This document shows, in pieces, positions 1 to 11,775 of a DNA stretch of 64,000 nt. This DNA comes from Cepaea nemoralis (taxonomy: Eukaryota > Mollusca > Gastropoda > Stylommatophora > Helicidae). The stretch is taken from contig JACEFZ010017830.1 of NCBI GenBank assembly GCA_014155875.1, positions 1 to 64,000 on the forward strand, in the 5' to 3' direction. The position numbers were made by a program, and so were the translations under genes. The notes under the pieces were generated by a model that ran no database searches, had not been told where the DNA came from, and was given only the letters and a program-made list of their open reading frames with translations. Every line of letters starts with the position of its first letter. The stretch's first letter is position 1.

Positions 1-194
1 TGCCACGTCCAATCGACCACTATCTGCTGCTGATGATATTTCTAGATGCCACCGTCGCAGTCCACCCATCCTGCGTCACTAATGCTGCTGATGATATTTC
101 TATATGCCACCGTCGCAGTCCACCCAGCACTAATGCTTCTGATGATATTTCTCTATGTCACCGTCGCAGCCACCCAGCAGTTTTTCTCTCGCTC
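1..194 (-). repeat. LINE-tail-derived tandem array, ~51-58 bp unit
   Basis: Three and a bit units start near 32, 90 and 141, each carrying GATGATATTTCT and then TGCCACCGTCGCAGTCCACC. Read on the minus strand, the unit encodes GWTATVAYRNI, which resembles EWIETVAWRNL in the LINE tail at the right end of the window (63.85 kb). I infer a minisatellite amplified from a LINE C-terminal coding segment. The array is cut by the window edge and by the following SINE. Confidence 0.55.
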
Positions 195-520
195 GGAGGT
201 CAGCATGGACGAATGGATAATAACACGTGTTCTTAAACATCCGGTGTGATGAGGTAGGAGGTTCAACCTCTTCACCGGACAGTTGGACTAACTTGTTGAC
301 TTCTCGTCCTTGACTTGATTGATTGATTGATTGATTTAGGAACCGACATCACAAACTTTGGGACGTAGATTACAAGTACCTCTGAAGTCGGAGTGGGTAC
401 ACCTGGTGGCGAGAGACACTGGTAGTAGGGAAAGTTAATCCACACGCAAATCTCAGACCAGTGCTACTCAAAGCAGTGTGTATGGACTACGTTTGAGTTC
501 AAAGCGAGCGAGCGCAAAAG
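195..520 (+). mobile_element. SINE-A copy, with internal TTGA microsatellite
   Basis: SINE-A has a tRNA-like head: box A-like 'gccgaatggataagagcg' and box B-like GGTTCAACCCC. A body follows with 'acaagtacctctgaagtcgg' and 'gggacactggtaatagggaa', ending near 'gttcaaagcgagcgagcg'. This copy is complete but diverged, with a (TTGA)n expansion at about 317-336 that other copies lack. Confidence 0.8.
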
Positions 521-1355
521 AAAAATGTCTCCCAGTCTGCTCCAACCTGTTCTGCCTCTGATCTTTCCAGTCGTCACAATGTTTTCCGAAGAACATCGTC
601 TCCTTCTTCTATGTGTATATATATAATATAATGCTTACTTTCATTAGCCCTTTTTCTGGCAATCCTTAGCTACTCTGGCAGTCCAAGGTAATCGCTACAA
701 ACGTCTCAGAATGCACACTACCGTTGCCTCCAAGCTTTTCCTTATCTCTTCGTTCACATCCCGTGATTTACTGTCATACAGCAGGACAGATTCTATATAA
801 CATTTCAGCACTCTTTCTTACTTTCAGTAATAATTAATTATTGCATCAGATACTTTTCATTTGATGAAATGCAACTTTCGCTTGGCTGTTCTGCTTTTAA
901 TCTCTGTCATGCACTTCTTATATGTTATGCATGTTTAAAGTTATTGAATTGTTTAATCATGTTTCCTTCTATTCAAACCAATATATTCCCTTAGTGAATG
1001 TAAACACGAAATCCCCAAATAATATGTTACTCTATGAACAACATATTGTTTGGGGCTTCTGTGTTTTAATTTCCTTCTAATTTTATAGCAAATTTTGAAG
1101 GTATCTTTTGGGTGGATGTAGGCGCTGTGGCCCATATCACAATTCTGCGACAATCCATCCCAAGAGCTCGAAATCTTTTTCTTCTGCGTTCATTCGGAGT
1201 GTTTTTTTTCCCTGACGTAGTTCGTTTGCGTTTCAGAGAGCGGCCGTGTTAGCTTTTCTATGACACATTAGACTTCTGCGGGAGCTTGACATCAGCCGGG
1301 GATATTTGCAAGCAGAAAGCTTTTGCGTTGATTTCGATAGTATGAGCGTCGATCG
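521..1355. other. No gene seen; AT-rich non-coding
   Basis: AT-rich sequence 3' of the second T-box exon on the gene's strand, so presumably within its next intron. I see no exon, repeat family or RNA gene. A short TA run lies near 616. Confidence 0.5.
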
Positions 1356-1465
1356 CCCAGAAAGCAATGACACACAACAGAACCAAAAACATTGCCTAGT
1401 AAATAACAAACCGTCTAAAATGCTGGACTCGATTGCGTCGTCCTGTAAATGACATGCACATAACT
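1356..1465 (+). mobile_element. SINE-B 3' fragment
   Basis: Degenerate 3' half of SINE-B: 'gcccagaaagcaatgacaca' then 'aaaatgctggactcgattgc' and 'gtcctgtaaatgacatgcac'. The family end normally reads 'gactgcgacgtcctgtaaag' followed by 'gatatgcaactaact'. The head is missing. Confidence 0.6.
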
Positions 1466-1578
1466 TTGGTTGTTTTACTGCACAACATGGTCAGATTTTT
1501 GGCACGCATTTTGTGATACATCTCGTTGCCATTCTGGGCAACATTTCATGGACATGAACAGGAGAAGTCTTCACCTAC

Positions 1579-1720
1579 CTTGCCAGCCACCACCCAGCTG
1601 GACGTGTGGAAGGAGTAGCGGTAACGCTTGTCGTCCACCGGCACGAAGTCCATCATGACCGTGTAGTCGCTGCTGTGGTCCAGTCCAAACAAGCGCACTT
1701 GGAATGTTGGGAACATTCGT
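1579..1720 (-). CDS. Tbx1/10: T-box transcription factor (Tbx1/10 type), T-box exon
   Basis: This 142-base exon on the minus strand encodes part of the T-box DNA-binding domain. One base completes an Arg codon, then 47 codons run from [14 protein letters not shown] through [20 protein letters not shown] to WVVAGK. RRMFP, the VPVDxKRYRY segment and SxW(L/V)VAGK are signatures of the family; FPTFQV and [13 protein letters not shown] favour Tbx1/10 (org-1) over Tbx20 or Tbx15/18. Upstream is an AG acceptor (TGTGTCCCCAG, bases 1731-1721) and downstream a GTAGGT donor (1578-1573). Entering phase (one base) matches the two bases left by the exon at 38141, giving GRRMFP across the junction. These proteins are nuclear DNA-binding regulators of mesodermal or pharyngeal patterning in animals (established for the family). 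LDHSSDYTV replaces the LDPMADYML-like stretch of better-known members. Remaining T-box exons lie beyond the left edge. Confidence 0.93.
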
Positions 1721-1845
1721 CTGGGGACACAAGATACGGATTAACTCTTTAACCTCATTGTTCCCAACCAGTTGTACTTTAACTCATTGGACAATGAATG
1801 AATCACAAAAAATTGAGAAGTAGACAGCGATGCTTACTTCTCTTT

Positions 1846-3027
1846 TAGCGGTGATTCATCCATTGCCTTTGTAAGCTTTACTGCAGTTTCCCTTTTTGAG
1901 GCCGTTATGTTGTTACAAACATGACAGATTGGGGAAATGCTAGATTCATATATTCTAGGTCGCGGCGAATGAAGTACCGTGGCTAGTTTCCTTCTTCGCT
2001 GTGTAACCTTCCGCTAAATATCCTGACATCTCCACTCCCCCTCAGCGGTGATTCATCCATTGCCTTTGTAAGCTTTACTACAGTTCCCCTTGTTGAGTGC
2101 CGTTATGTTGTTACAAACATGACAAATTGGGGAAGTGCTAGGATTTAATAATTCTAGGTCGCGGCGAATGAAGTACCGTGGCTAGTTTCCTTCTTCGCTG
2201 TGTAACCTTCCGCTAAATATCTCTGACACTCTCCCACTCCTCAGCCGGTGATTCATCCATTGCCTTTGTAATCTTTACTACAGTTCCCCTTGTTGAGGCC
2301 GTTATGTTTGTTACAAACATGACAAATTGGGGAAGTGCTAGGATTTATAGATTCTAGGTCGCGGCGAATGAAGTACCGTGGCTAGTTTCCTTCTTCGCTG
2401 TGTAACCTTCCGCTAAATATCCTGACATCTCCCCTCAGCGGGTGATTCATCCATTGCCTTTGGTAAGCTTTTACTACAGTTCCCCTTGTTGAGGCCGTTA
2501 TGTTGTTACAAACATGACAAATTGGGGAAGTGCTAGGATTTAATATATTCTAGTCGCGGCGAATGAAGTACCGTGGCTAGTTTCTTCTTCGCTGTGTACC
2601 TTCCGCTAAATATCCTGACATCTTCCCCTCAGCGGTGATTCATCCATTGCCTTTGTAAGCTTTACTACAGTTCCCCTTGTTGAGGCCGTTATGTTGTTAC
2701 AAACATGACAAATTGAGGAAGTGCTAGGATTTAATATATTCTAGGTCGCGGCGAATGAAGTACCGTGGCTAGTTTCCTTCTTCGCTGTGTAACCTTCCGC
2801 TAAATATCCTGACATCTCTCCCCCCCCCCCCCCCCCCTTCAGCGGTGATTCATCCATTGCCTTTGTAAGCTTTACTACAGTTCCCCTTGTTGAGGCCGTT
2901 ATGTTGTTACAAACATGACAAATTGGGGAAGTGCTAGGATTTAATATATTCTAGGTCGCGGCGAATGAAGTACCGTGGCTAGTTTCCTTCTTCGCTGTGG
3001 AACCTTCCGCTAAATATCTGACATCTC
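1846..3027. repeat. ~195 bp tandem repeat, six copies
   Basis: The anchor GTGATTCATCCATTGCC starts at 1851, 2048, 2248, 2442, 2635 and 2845, so the spacing is 193-210 bases. Each unit ends near 'ccgctaaatatcctgacatc'. Copies are over 90% alike by eye, and the first is the most diverged. Unit length varies mainly in a C/T tract at the junction, which has grown to about 17 C's before the last copy. The array begins about 125 bases from the T-box exon acceptor. Confidence 0.95.
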
Positions 3028-3078
3028 CCCCCCCCACCCCCCCCCCCCCCCCCTCTTCTCTCTCTCTCTCTCTCTCTC
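3028..3078. repeat. Poly-C and (TC)n tract
   Basis: A C run interrupted by single bases, followed by (TC)n, right after the last 195 bp unit. It looks like an enlarged version of the C-rich junction present in every unit. Confidence 0.9.
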
Positions 3079-3798
3079 AACTTTAATTTGACAATGTTTT
3101 CTTTCCTATGTGAAACTTGAAGTTTGGACAAACCAAAAATGGATTGCCGGAAAATGGGAAGTAAAAGTGTATCACAGTTATGGCTTAAAAGTTGTTAATA
3201 TCCCAGCAGACATGTTGCATTATATATCAAGCTTAAGTGGATTACATAGGGAAAACTACCGTTCACAAGTCATTGGCAGATATGGGAAGTCGCTAAAGAC
3301 GATCAATCATGCCATGCCACAGAATCAATTAAAATAGTGTTTCCGATACACACAAATCCTTTGGGTCACCCATGTCTGCAGCCCTGAGAAACCTGTAGCA
3401 AACCTTTCAGCCACCAACTCCTTGATAAAGTCAAACATTTCACCTGTCGACATACGTTTGTTTCAACGAATTCATTTACCCCGCTTTCCGCTCTTTCTAT
3501 TTCTTCCGTGAGCATTGTTATTGCCACTTCCATCAACGCGATTATTATTCCAACGACGTGACAGTGGATTTAATACATCCTGATACCCACACAGACATCC
3601 CGGCGATAAGTAAGTCAGCGATAACATTAATAATCATTATTAAAAACACCCCCTGCCTCCCATTCTATTCCGACCTGGACAAGAGCGAAAGGCGCTTGTG
3701 AAAAACATAATGTGTGCTGTCAGCTGCCTACCACACACCGACCGCATTCGAGGAAACTCATAACGAACTTGTCAGGCCTCGATATGGATACTAGTAAA
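3079..3798. other. Unassigned; short unrecognised open frame
   Basis: Non-repetitive AT-rich sequence. A 75-codon plus-strand frame at 3110-3337 (starts MKLEVWTNQKWIAGKW) is unusually free of low complexity, but I do not recognise it and see no splice or start context that makes it a gene. It could be a remnant of an unknown element. Confidence 0.3.
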
Positions 3799-3799
3799 C

Positions 3800-4759
3800 C
3801 TATCTGGACATGCTGCTCGGTTATCATCTCTTTTACCCACGGGACGTTATATCGTTAGTTGACTGCCAACACAACTACTTCCTACAATGATTTCTTCATC
3901 TTCGTATTCTGAAACGTTCGTTCTGAGATGTTCATTGGCTGCAGTTTGTTTGATTAAGCCGCTGTATTTGCCTATTTTAGCTGGTTTATCCCACTTCATA
4001 ATGGATAAATAAACAACAACCGAAAGTTGAAATGGTTCAGCTTTAACAGAACTCAAGCACAAGTGACAGAAAGGGCGCTGCCACCGAAAATCGTCGTCAG
4101 CACGAAAACACTGTTATGACTACATTTAAAAAAAAGCCTCACTCACTTAAATGTGGTTCTAGAGACGTCTAAATCCTAGGGCACCAAAATCAAAATGAGT
4201 GCCATGGGCTACGAATGATTTCTTTTCTCAACTTCAGAATGGCATGATTTTGAACCAGAGCTGCGTTCCTTCAGCGTTACACATAAAACCAAGTAAGGAC
4301 AATCTCATCACAGTGCACTAATTCCGTAGCCTTGATGAGGGTCTATTATGTTTTATATTAGAATATCTGGATATTCTGGTTGGTTATCATCTCTTTTACC
4401 AACGGGACGTTATGTAGTAGGTTGACTGCCAACACAAATACTTCCTACATTAATTTCTTCGCCGTCTTTTTCTCAAGCATTCTTCCCTAGACTTGCAATG
4501 GTTGATTACAGCTAGGCTGCAATATTTGCACAGTTCAGCTGATTCATCCGCTTTCAGAATGGGTTCTCTTCGTTTTCTCTTCTCCATGTACCTTAGTTAA
4601 GTTTGGGTGATGGGTGGCGTGTTTGTGAATGTAAGGACCTGTTATGAGCTCAACATTGGTAAATAAATAACATCGGAAAGTGGATTTAATCAGCTTTAAA
4701 AGAATACAATCACAAATGACAGAATGAACGTTGCGGTTAGAAACCTTCATCAGCACGAC

Positions 4760-4790
<31 letters not shown>

Positions 4791-4965
4791 CTACATTTTA
4801 AAACTACAAAATCTCCAAGGGACGCTTAGATACCACAAAAAGTCACCTAGATGAGGTCCCATAGACGTTTAGATCTTAGAATACAAAAGTCAAACTATAT
4901 GTCACAAGCTCCTTAAGATTTCATTGATCGACTTCAAGATGGCATATTTTTGAACAGAGCTGGGA
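3800..4965. repeat. Diverged direct duplication (two ~0.5 kb copies)
   Basis: The segment starting near 3815 (GGTTATCATCTCTTTTACCC) recurs near 4380 (GGTTATCATCTCTTTTACCA). Both continue through GGGACGTTAT, GACTGCCAACACAA and 'tacttcctac', then later GAAAGT, CAGCACGA, 'tagacgt' and 'atggcat.tttttgaac'. The second copy carries a 26-base A run at 4760-4785. A short related motif ('gaaagtggaatt') also occurs in the foldback at 19.6 kb, so a mobile element is possible. Confidence 0.7.
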
Positions 4966-5273
4966 TTTTTCGGCCGCAGGCCTAATATAAACTTTTCGAT
5001 TGTAGGAGCGTTTTTAGATTTCGAAACTTTATCAGCGCACCGGAAATATCGGCCTACTCGTTACGATTTTCTACTGACAATGAAATTGCTGTCATAGGCG
5101 GCGGTCACAAACCACCCGTGTGGAAGGTAAGGGGACATCGCTACATCATCTTCCCAAGAATAAATTTATGAGCGTGTAGCACATCTGGAATAAAGGAGTG
5201 ACATATTAAGAAATTGTAAATCAGTTTCCTGTCTCGTAACCTGCAAGAGATAATTGTGACATGATTGTGACAT

Positions 5274-5525
5274 GATTAAAAGGTCTTAAAAGTCTAGAGG
5301 ATGGACTTCATTGCACCGGGTTTATCCCATATGGCTCGGTCTCTTTCCGTAGGGCGGCATGCCAACAGCGTCGCACAAAGCACTAACTCCATAGCTCCAC
5401 CGACGACCCACAGGAGTTTCCGATAAAAATGCATCCGTGAACCGAAAGACGTAGCCCGGAATCGAACTCAGAGCCTCCGGAGCGCAAGGCAGACGGCTTG
5501 ACCACTTCGCCACGGAAACTCCCGT
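5274..5525 (-). mobile_element. SINE-E, full copy with 18 bp target-site duplication
   Basis: The minus strand starts with a tRNA-like head 'gtggcgaagtggtcaagccg' and box B-like GAGTTCGATTCC. It ends with 'gagccatatgggataaaccc'. The copy is flanked by GTGACATGATTGTGACAT at 5256-5273 and 5526-5543, an exact 18-base duplication showing insertion by target-primed reverse transcription. Confidence 0.9.
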
Positions 5526-5543
5526 GTGACATGATTGTGACAT

Positions 5544-6800
5544 CGTACCATCATAACCTAAAACACTACCCTCTTTGGACAACAATCACCTTCAATTAAT
5601 ATCTTATTTGTCACAGGATAAATAATCTGAAACAGGCGATGGACCCTAATATAACTTCTCTTCTGAGGTTGAACGGGATAGGGGCAATGGTAGAGTGAAA
5701 TGGAATTCAATTATAACGTTGCGACACGAATATCTTCATCACGCAGCTGGTTCGTTGCAGAACGTTGCTCTCATCGCTTGCTGAAAGGTTTCTCGATTAT
5801 ACAAGTTCTTCTGTTTCGTTAATAGTTCATAACCAAGTGTCTGTTGCAGTGTCCAGTGTCACCCTTAGAGTTGATGGTCCCCATCTTTTCTTCCCGGAAG
5901 CATGCCATCCATCACTGTTCTTTCCAATTTCTCCACTTTTAATATGGCATTTCTACTTTTAATACGGCAAAAGTATTTCAGTGTCGGAGACATGGTGCTG
6001 TTTATAAGCAAGCTTTCTCGATGTTATGATTTTGTAGAATATAGTATTTGGAAATAAAAGAAAGTTTTAGTTTAGTTTAGTCGACGGATCAACATTACGA
6101 CACACGGGTGTAACCCATAAGTGCTCCGTTCTACTCCTAACTCAAGCCCGAGTCCGGAGGTTCTCAGCTCAGTGCACGAACTCAGTAGCACCGGCGAGGA
6201 TCTGGAAAATACTTTGGGTAGATTTTTAACTCGAAATTTTGCTCGGGCAGCGCCGTTAGGCTACTCTTTTTCGATTTCAAACTGCCACTCGAGGCGGAAA
6301 CCATACCTCGAGACCACTCAGCCCCCCCCCCCCCCCCCCCCCCCTTCCAATTAAAAAAAAAATAAAAAGAAAAGAAAACAAACATAGAGACGGCTGATCC
6401 GCCCACATTAAAAATCTATGTCAAGATCACCTCTACACCTAACAAGGAATTATCCCTACGTCGGTTCAAAACTAGCGTTCCCAATGTGGGCAAGAGACCT
6501 AATATTTCTCTCCTGAAGTCAGATACTTATATGTACTTTGCTGAAACATTACCTTGTTGCATCCTGATATGCTTGTCCACAGATGAGGAGTTTCAGGACA
6601 CAGTCTTGCACACACACAGCAGGCTTCTGAGCTTAGAAAGGGGAGGGAGGGCTATACAACACAATTCCCGTGGAGATGGTACCTTTGTACCAAACAAGGG
6701 TGCCAGTTTCTACCCCAGCATTACCTCGAGACTCACACGCCTTGGTCAGGGCTCAAACGACTTGGACGCCATTGCTTCAGACTTAAGATGTCTTCCATAG
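5544..6800. other. No gene seen; non-coding with poly-C
   Basis: Mostly unique sequence. A C run of about 23 bases sits at 6323-6345, followed by an A-rich stretch. A 104-codon open frame at 6486-6800 on the plus strand has no recognised domain and I do not call it a gene. Confidence 0.5.
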
Positions 6801-6801
6801 G

Positions 6802-7160
6802 GTGCATAACCAACTCGACCAACTAAGCAACAAAGCAACCAACCCAACCAATCAATCAGTCAACCAACCAACCAACAAACCAGCCAACCAACCAACCACA
6901 ACCAACTCAACCAACCAACCAACCAGTCAACCAATCAAACCAACTAGTCAACCCACAAAACAAACAGTCAACCAACCAACTAACCAATCAACCAACCAAC
7001 CAACCAACCATATCAATTGAATCAAGCAACAAAATAGCCATTTCTAACAAACAACTAATCAACCAATGAAACAAACAAGCAAAAAAGTTACCATCTCTAT
7101 AAATCAACAAATCAACCAACCAACCAACCAACCAACCAACCAATCAACCAACCAACCAAT
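6802..7160. repeat. (CCAA)n-rich imperfect microsatellite
   Basis: Long imperfect runs of CCAA/ACCA (6810-7020 and 7105-7160) broken by CAGT and AATC variants. It is open in several frames only because the unit lacks stop codons. Confidence 0.95.
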
Positions 7161-7164
7161 AAAC

Positions 7165-7173
7165 CAAGTCTTT

Positions 7174-7264
<91 letters not shown>

Positions 7265-7307
7265 GCCTGCCTGCCTGCCTGCCTGTCTGTCTGTCTGCCT
7301 GCCTGCC

Positions 7308-7350
<43 letters not shown>
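7165..7350. repeat. Compound (CTTT)n (CTGC)n (CTGT)n microsatellite
   Basis: About 95 bases of CTTT repeats pass without a break into CTGC and then CTGT repeats. One tract converts into the next by single-base change of the unit. Confidence 0.97.
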
Positions 7351-7351
7351 T

Positions 7352-7600
7352 TCTTCAAACCACTAAACATAAACATGTCCTAGTAAATCACAAACAGAAA
7401 ACAAGTGCGGGGTTTGGCTGCGACGTCCTGTGGAAGATATAAAACGAAGTCTAGCAAGAGTATCTGATCGGTTATGGGCTCTCTTTACCTGTAAGCAAGG
7501 GCAAACTACTGAACGTAAACTTACCACTAAATCACACACAGCAAAATAATGCTGAGTTGACTGCGACGTCCTGTAAAGAGTATGCAAGTAATTAAAAACA
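7352..7600 (+). mobile_element. Two SINE-B 3' fragments in tandem
   Basis: The first runs 'caaaccactaaacataaaca' to 'gcgacgtcctgtggaag'. The second runs 'gcaaactactgaacgtaaac' (7502) to 'gactgcgacgtcctgtaaag'. Both lack the tRNA-like head, so the pair is a 5'-truncated tandem or double insertion beside the microsatellite. Confidence 0.75.
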
Positions 7601-7725
7601 ACCTATTTACTATTTCAATGACCTTAAAGGTTTGGCAGCAATGGTATTCCTGTAACTTGCTTTGAACGTCTTTTATACACACTTTAATAAAAAATAAAAT
7701 CTCTAAAATCAGTGCAAAATAGCAA

Positions 7726-7730
<5 letters not shown>

Positions 7731-7822
<92 letters not shown>
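7731..7822. repeat. (GA)n microsatellite, ~45 units
   Basis: Pure GA dinucleotide run of about 90 bases, with GTGA interruptions at both ends. Confidence 0.98.
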
Positions 7823-7824
<2 letters not shown>

Positions 7825-8540
7825 GAGATGTAAATTAACAAGCAGAGAAAGACCGTCTTTGTTTAAATATTAACGATGACAGAAAACCTGCAACAAAGCT
7901 GGCTGTGAAAAGATTACAACACCGTGCACCGAGTAGAGGCGATCACTCACTATAGATGCAACCTCCATGGGAACAGGTTCGCTCTTGGAAACATTCGGGA
8001 CGTTCCACTCCTGTACCCTAATGATTCCTTGGAGCGGTGCAGAAGAGTTGTCGGAGGCTCGCGGGCGAGAGACCGTATATCATTGTCAATTTCATTGACA
8101 GCTCAGATGCTGGGAAGGCGATAACACGCAGCCAGATCCTGGATTCATGCGGAGAAGCTTATCGCCTTTTGTTGAATAGACAGACTTGTCCTCCGTGACA
8201 CTAGGTATCAGCAGCAGTAGTTGGCAAAAACGGACGATTCCGGAATTCTTGACTGCTAGTGGATCGATTTCAAACGTATGCGATATTGCACAAAAAGTGT
8301 GGCTCGTGTTACTTTACAGACCACATACACGGTGGCGGAGTGGCCAGAATGCCAGCTTGCCTGGTGGCAAGTGGACCCATGATGAAGTGGGCTGCCTTAA
8401 ATAGTAGACGATATATTGATATATCAAATGTTAATAACCTTTCCAATAGCTTTGTCTCAAGGCAGCCACTATTGTTAGACTCAAACTGCCACTATGCGTA
8501 CACGACTGACTTGTTGGGGTCTGGGACATTTTTGTTGTAA
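7823..8540. other. No gene seen
   Basis: Unique sequence without a recognisable exon or repeat family. It ends in a G run (about 8540-8558) that leads into the 31 bp minisatellite. Confidence 0.5.
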
Positions 8541-8544
8541 GGGG

Positions 8545-9452
8545 GAGGGGGGGGGGGTCTGTGAGATGTAATAATTACTGTGGGAGAGAAATCTGGAGAT
8601 ATAATAATTGTGGGAGAGAAATGTGTGATATGTAATTATTGTACGAGAGAAATTTGTGAGATCTAATTATTGTGAGGGATAAATCTGTGAGATATAATTA
8701 TTGTGGAAGAAAAATTTATGAGATATAATTACTGTGGGAGAGAAATCTGTGAGATATAATTATTGTGGGAGAGAAATTTGTGAGGCATACTTATTGTGAG
8801 AGTTAAATCTGTGAGATATAATTAATGTACGAGTGAAATCTGGGAGATATAATTATTGTACGAGAGAAAATTGGGAGATATAATCATTATGGGAGAGAAA
8901 TCTGGAGATATAATAATTGTGGGAGAGAAATGTGTGAGATATAATTAATGTGGGGGAGAAATGTGTCAGATGTAATTATTGTAGTAGAGAAATCTATTAG
9001 ATATAATTATTGTGCGAGAAAAATGCAGGAATTACTGTTGGAGAGACATTTGTGAGATATAAATATTATGGGAGAGAAATCTGTGAGATTAATCATTGTG
9101 GGAGAAAAATGTGAGAGATATAATTGTGATAGAGAAATCTGTGAGATATAATTATTGTGATGGAAAAATCTGTAAGAGTTAATTATTGAGGGGGAAAAAA
9201 TTAAGAGATATAATTATTGTGGGAGAGAAATCTGTGAGATTTCATTAATATGGGAGACAAATCTATGATATACAATTATTCTGGGAGAGAAATCTGTGAG
9301 AAATGATTATTGTGGGAGATAAATTTGTGAGATATTATTGTGGGAGAGAAATCTGAGCGATATAATTATTGTGATAGAGACGTCTGTGAGATATAATTAT
9401 TGTTGGAGAGAACTCTGTGAGATATAATTATTGTGAGGGATAAATCTGTGAG
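8545..9452. repeat. 31 bp minisatellite, about 29 units
   Basis: The consensus unit reads 'agatataattattgtggg' followed by 'agagaaatctgtg'. Units are heavily mutated, with small indels and unit lengths of about 25-38, suggesting an old array. It has no coding capacity. Confidence 0.93.
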
Positions 9453-9891
9453 TGCAAGTGCTCTCTGTTATTTGCCCTTTTCCGAGAAGGTTAATTTTCT
9501 CACAACCCAGGCAATGAAAGGGGACGCTTGAAATCATTACATACCCAAGGTTCTTGTGAAAATTCCAAGCCCTTATGCTAACATCGAACCCTATATCCCA
9601 CGATCTTGAGGCGGATACCGTTATCTTTCAGAGGCGGATACCGTTATCTTTCAGCCAAGGCTGGCGCAACCATGCCAAATTAAACTAGCCTCTTACAAAG
9701 CAATGCAGGAGTGTTGTAATGATCAGGACGTTCAGCTAACATTGGCGCGAGCGCGGTCGGGCAAGAGTCTCACCCGTGAAAGTCTGGCCATCTAGTTCTC
9801 CGTGCATGCTGACTTACAAACTATGCGCGTCCTAATACATGAGATACCCACATTAATACCCACTTAAAGAACGTAACAGTTTAGCGCATGA

Positions 9892-9953
<62 letters not shown>

Positions 9954-11200
9954 AAAAATTACTGGTTAATTTATTCCCATCGTTTTTCAGTAGTCTTTAA
10001 GCCAAAAGTGGTAGTTATTAATTGAATATTAAAAATTTTAATTCAGGGGAAAACGAAACAAAAAATTCAGTAAACGGTAATTGATATCATTCGCCCTTGT
10101 AATATCGGGGTCTGTAAGGGAAGCAAATAACTGTAACCTCTACCATGAATGCCGTAAGTGGCGACTAAGGGGTTGGTGGGGGTGGGGGGTGGGGGTGGCT
10201 TTCCCTTCATATTAATTAGATGTAAAAACATTAGATGTAAAATCGAACCATTATGGGCCTATCCTCCACATGGGCATAAAGGGCAGCAGCAGCAGAAGTA
10301 GAAGTTTCCCCATCTCGAATACGGGAAACTATACACCACACCTAATGGCCTCCCCGCCCTTAAGAATTAGTTCCCGCCTTGTGGACTCGAGTCCGCCAGT
10401 TTATAGAACTTGGTGTCTACACACTGAGAGAGAAGCCAGCCCGCTAGAGGGAAATTGGTGGTGACGACTCCGGCGATCTGCAACGAGCACCTATTTTTCT
10501 TGTCATAGCAATTCCCAAGACCTGCTTCCACCAGGCACAAGTTAAACGGCGCGGAGTATCTCTGTTGCTTAGCCACGGCCAAGTCTTATCGCCTTTTCTA
10601 GGAAGCCACAGTATGTTTTCATTTCAGCTGGCCAGATTGGATCTAGCAGTCATTTATTTCCGGCAATTCTTTTTCTTTTACGTGTATAGAAAAAATAAGA
10701 CAAAGCTTCCTATGTGCAGATTTCTTTATGATGTGTATTGTTCGCACATATTTTTGAGCTTCTTCTTCTTCTTCTTCTTCTTCTTCCTTCTTCTTCTTCT
10801 TCTTCTTCTTCTTCTTCTTCTTTCTTCTTCTTCTTCTTCTTCTTCTTCTTCCTCCTCCTCCTCCTCCTCTTTCTTCTTCTTCGAAAGTCGACTGATCTCG
10901 GTGATCATGGTTCTCCAAAATCTCGTGTTACTGTGTATCATTGCATCTTCTGAAATATTATGTTCGTTGTCTTCATTATGTCTGTAAGATTGTATTATTA
11001 CCGAGTAATACGTAATGTCTACACATGGAAAATGAGAGATATGACATATTTAAATGTGACAATGAGATATATAATATGTATATAGTCAAATAATACCTAC
11101 CACTCCGCAGCTTTACGTTTAAGCAAACAAAATATATAATCAAATGAAGAATACCTAACGTTTACAACGGAACAATTTAGATGTACTTCATTGTTACATT
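9453..11200. other. Non-coding with TC and TTC microsatellites
   Basis: Mostly unique. It holds a 23-base direct repeat (AGGCGGATACCGTTATCTTT, twice within 9610-9655), (TC)n at 9894-9951, a G-rich patch at 10165-10200, and (TTC)n/(CCT)n at 10760-10880. A copy of the motif 'aacc...ccgtaag.ggcgactaag' lies near 10135-10170 (see findings). No exon recognised. Confidence 0.6.
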
Positions 11201-11204
11201 ACAC

Positions 11205-11366
11205 CCAAATGTTAAAAGTTAATTGCGTGTCCTTTACGGGAAGTCGCAATAAACCCCAGCATTTTTTGGCTATTTATGATTTACTGGGCAATTGTTAGTG
11301 TCAGTAGATTGATATTGTTTTCTGAGCGACTGGCGACTTATACTATCGAAATGAATGCAAAACATT
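11205..11366 (-). mobile_element. SINE-B 3' portion
   Basis: Reversed SINE-B: 'ttaattgcgtgtcctttacg', 'caataaaccccagcat', then 'attgttttctgagcgactgg'. The tRNA-like head is lost where the hAT MITE begins, at 11377. Confidence 0.75.
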
Positions 11367-11376
11367 CTACTTAATG

Positions 11377-11775
11377 CAGTGGTTCTGAACCTTTTTTTTT
11401 TGGGCCCATGCACCCCTTCACCACATGTTAAAAATGTAATCCCCCCACCCTTTCATATTTCCTCACTACAAATCCCTCCACCCCGCCCCTAAACAGTATA
11501 CGTAAAAATGGAAGCTAAATTAATAACATATACTAGAACAAGTCTAGAAGTCTACATAAAACATGATTTGCAGGTCTACTTACGTTATAAAGCGAATTTC
11601 AGAAAAGCAAGAAGTACAGAACCGTAAAGTATGGAGGGAAAAACGCTATCAAGTAACCGGTTCGTGTGTTAACGCGAACTTGAAATAATCTCAATTCTCT
11701 CTCTCTCTCTCTCTCTCTCTCCCCCCCCCCCCCCTTCTTGCTAGGGGAGAATTCCCCACCGGTTGAGAACCATTG
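11377..11775 (-). mobile_element. hAT-type MITE, 399 bp, 8 bp target-site duplication
   Basis: Terminal inverted repeats are CAGTGGTTCTGAACC on the left and, reversed, CAATGGTTCTCAACC on the right. The element is flanked by ACTTAATG at 11369-11376 and 11776-11783, an exact 8-base duplication as made by hAT transposases. There is no coding capacity. Orientation is opposite to the three sister copies. An internal (CT)n/C run (11694-11735) sits where the sisters have a C or G run. The target sequence ACTTAATG is also part of the adjoining 30 bp repeat unit. Confidence 0.92.

Noticed and set aside
1470..1658. 62-codon plus-strand frame overlapping the T-box exon
   Set aside because: The minus strand encodes conserved T-box residues with splice sites; the plus frame is an antisense shadow.
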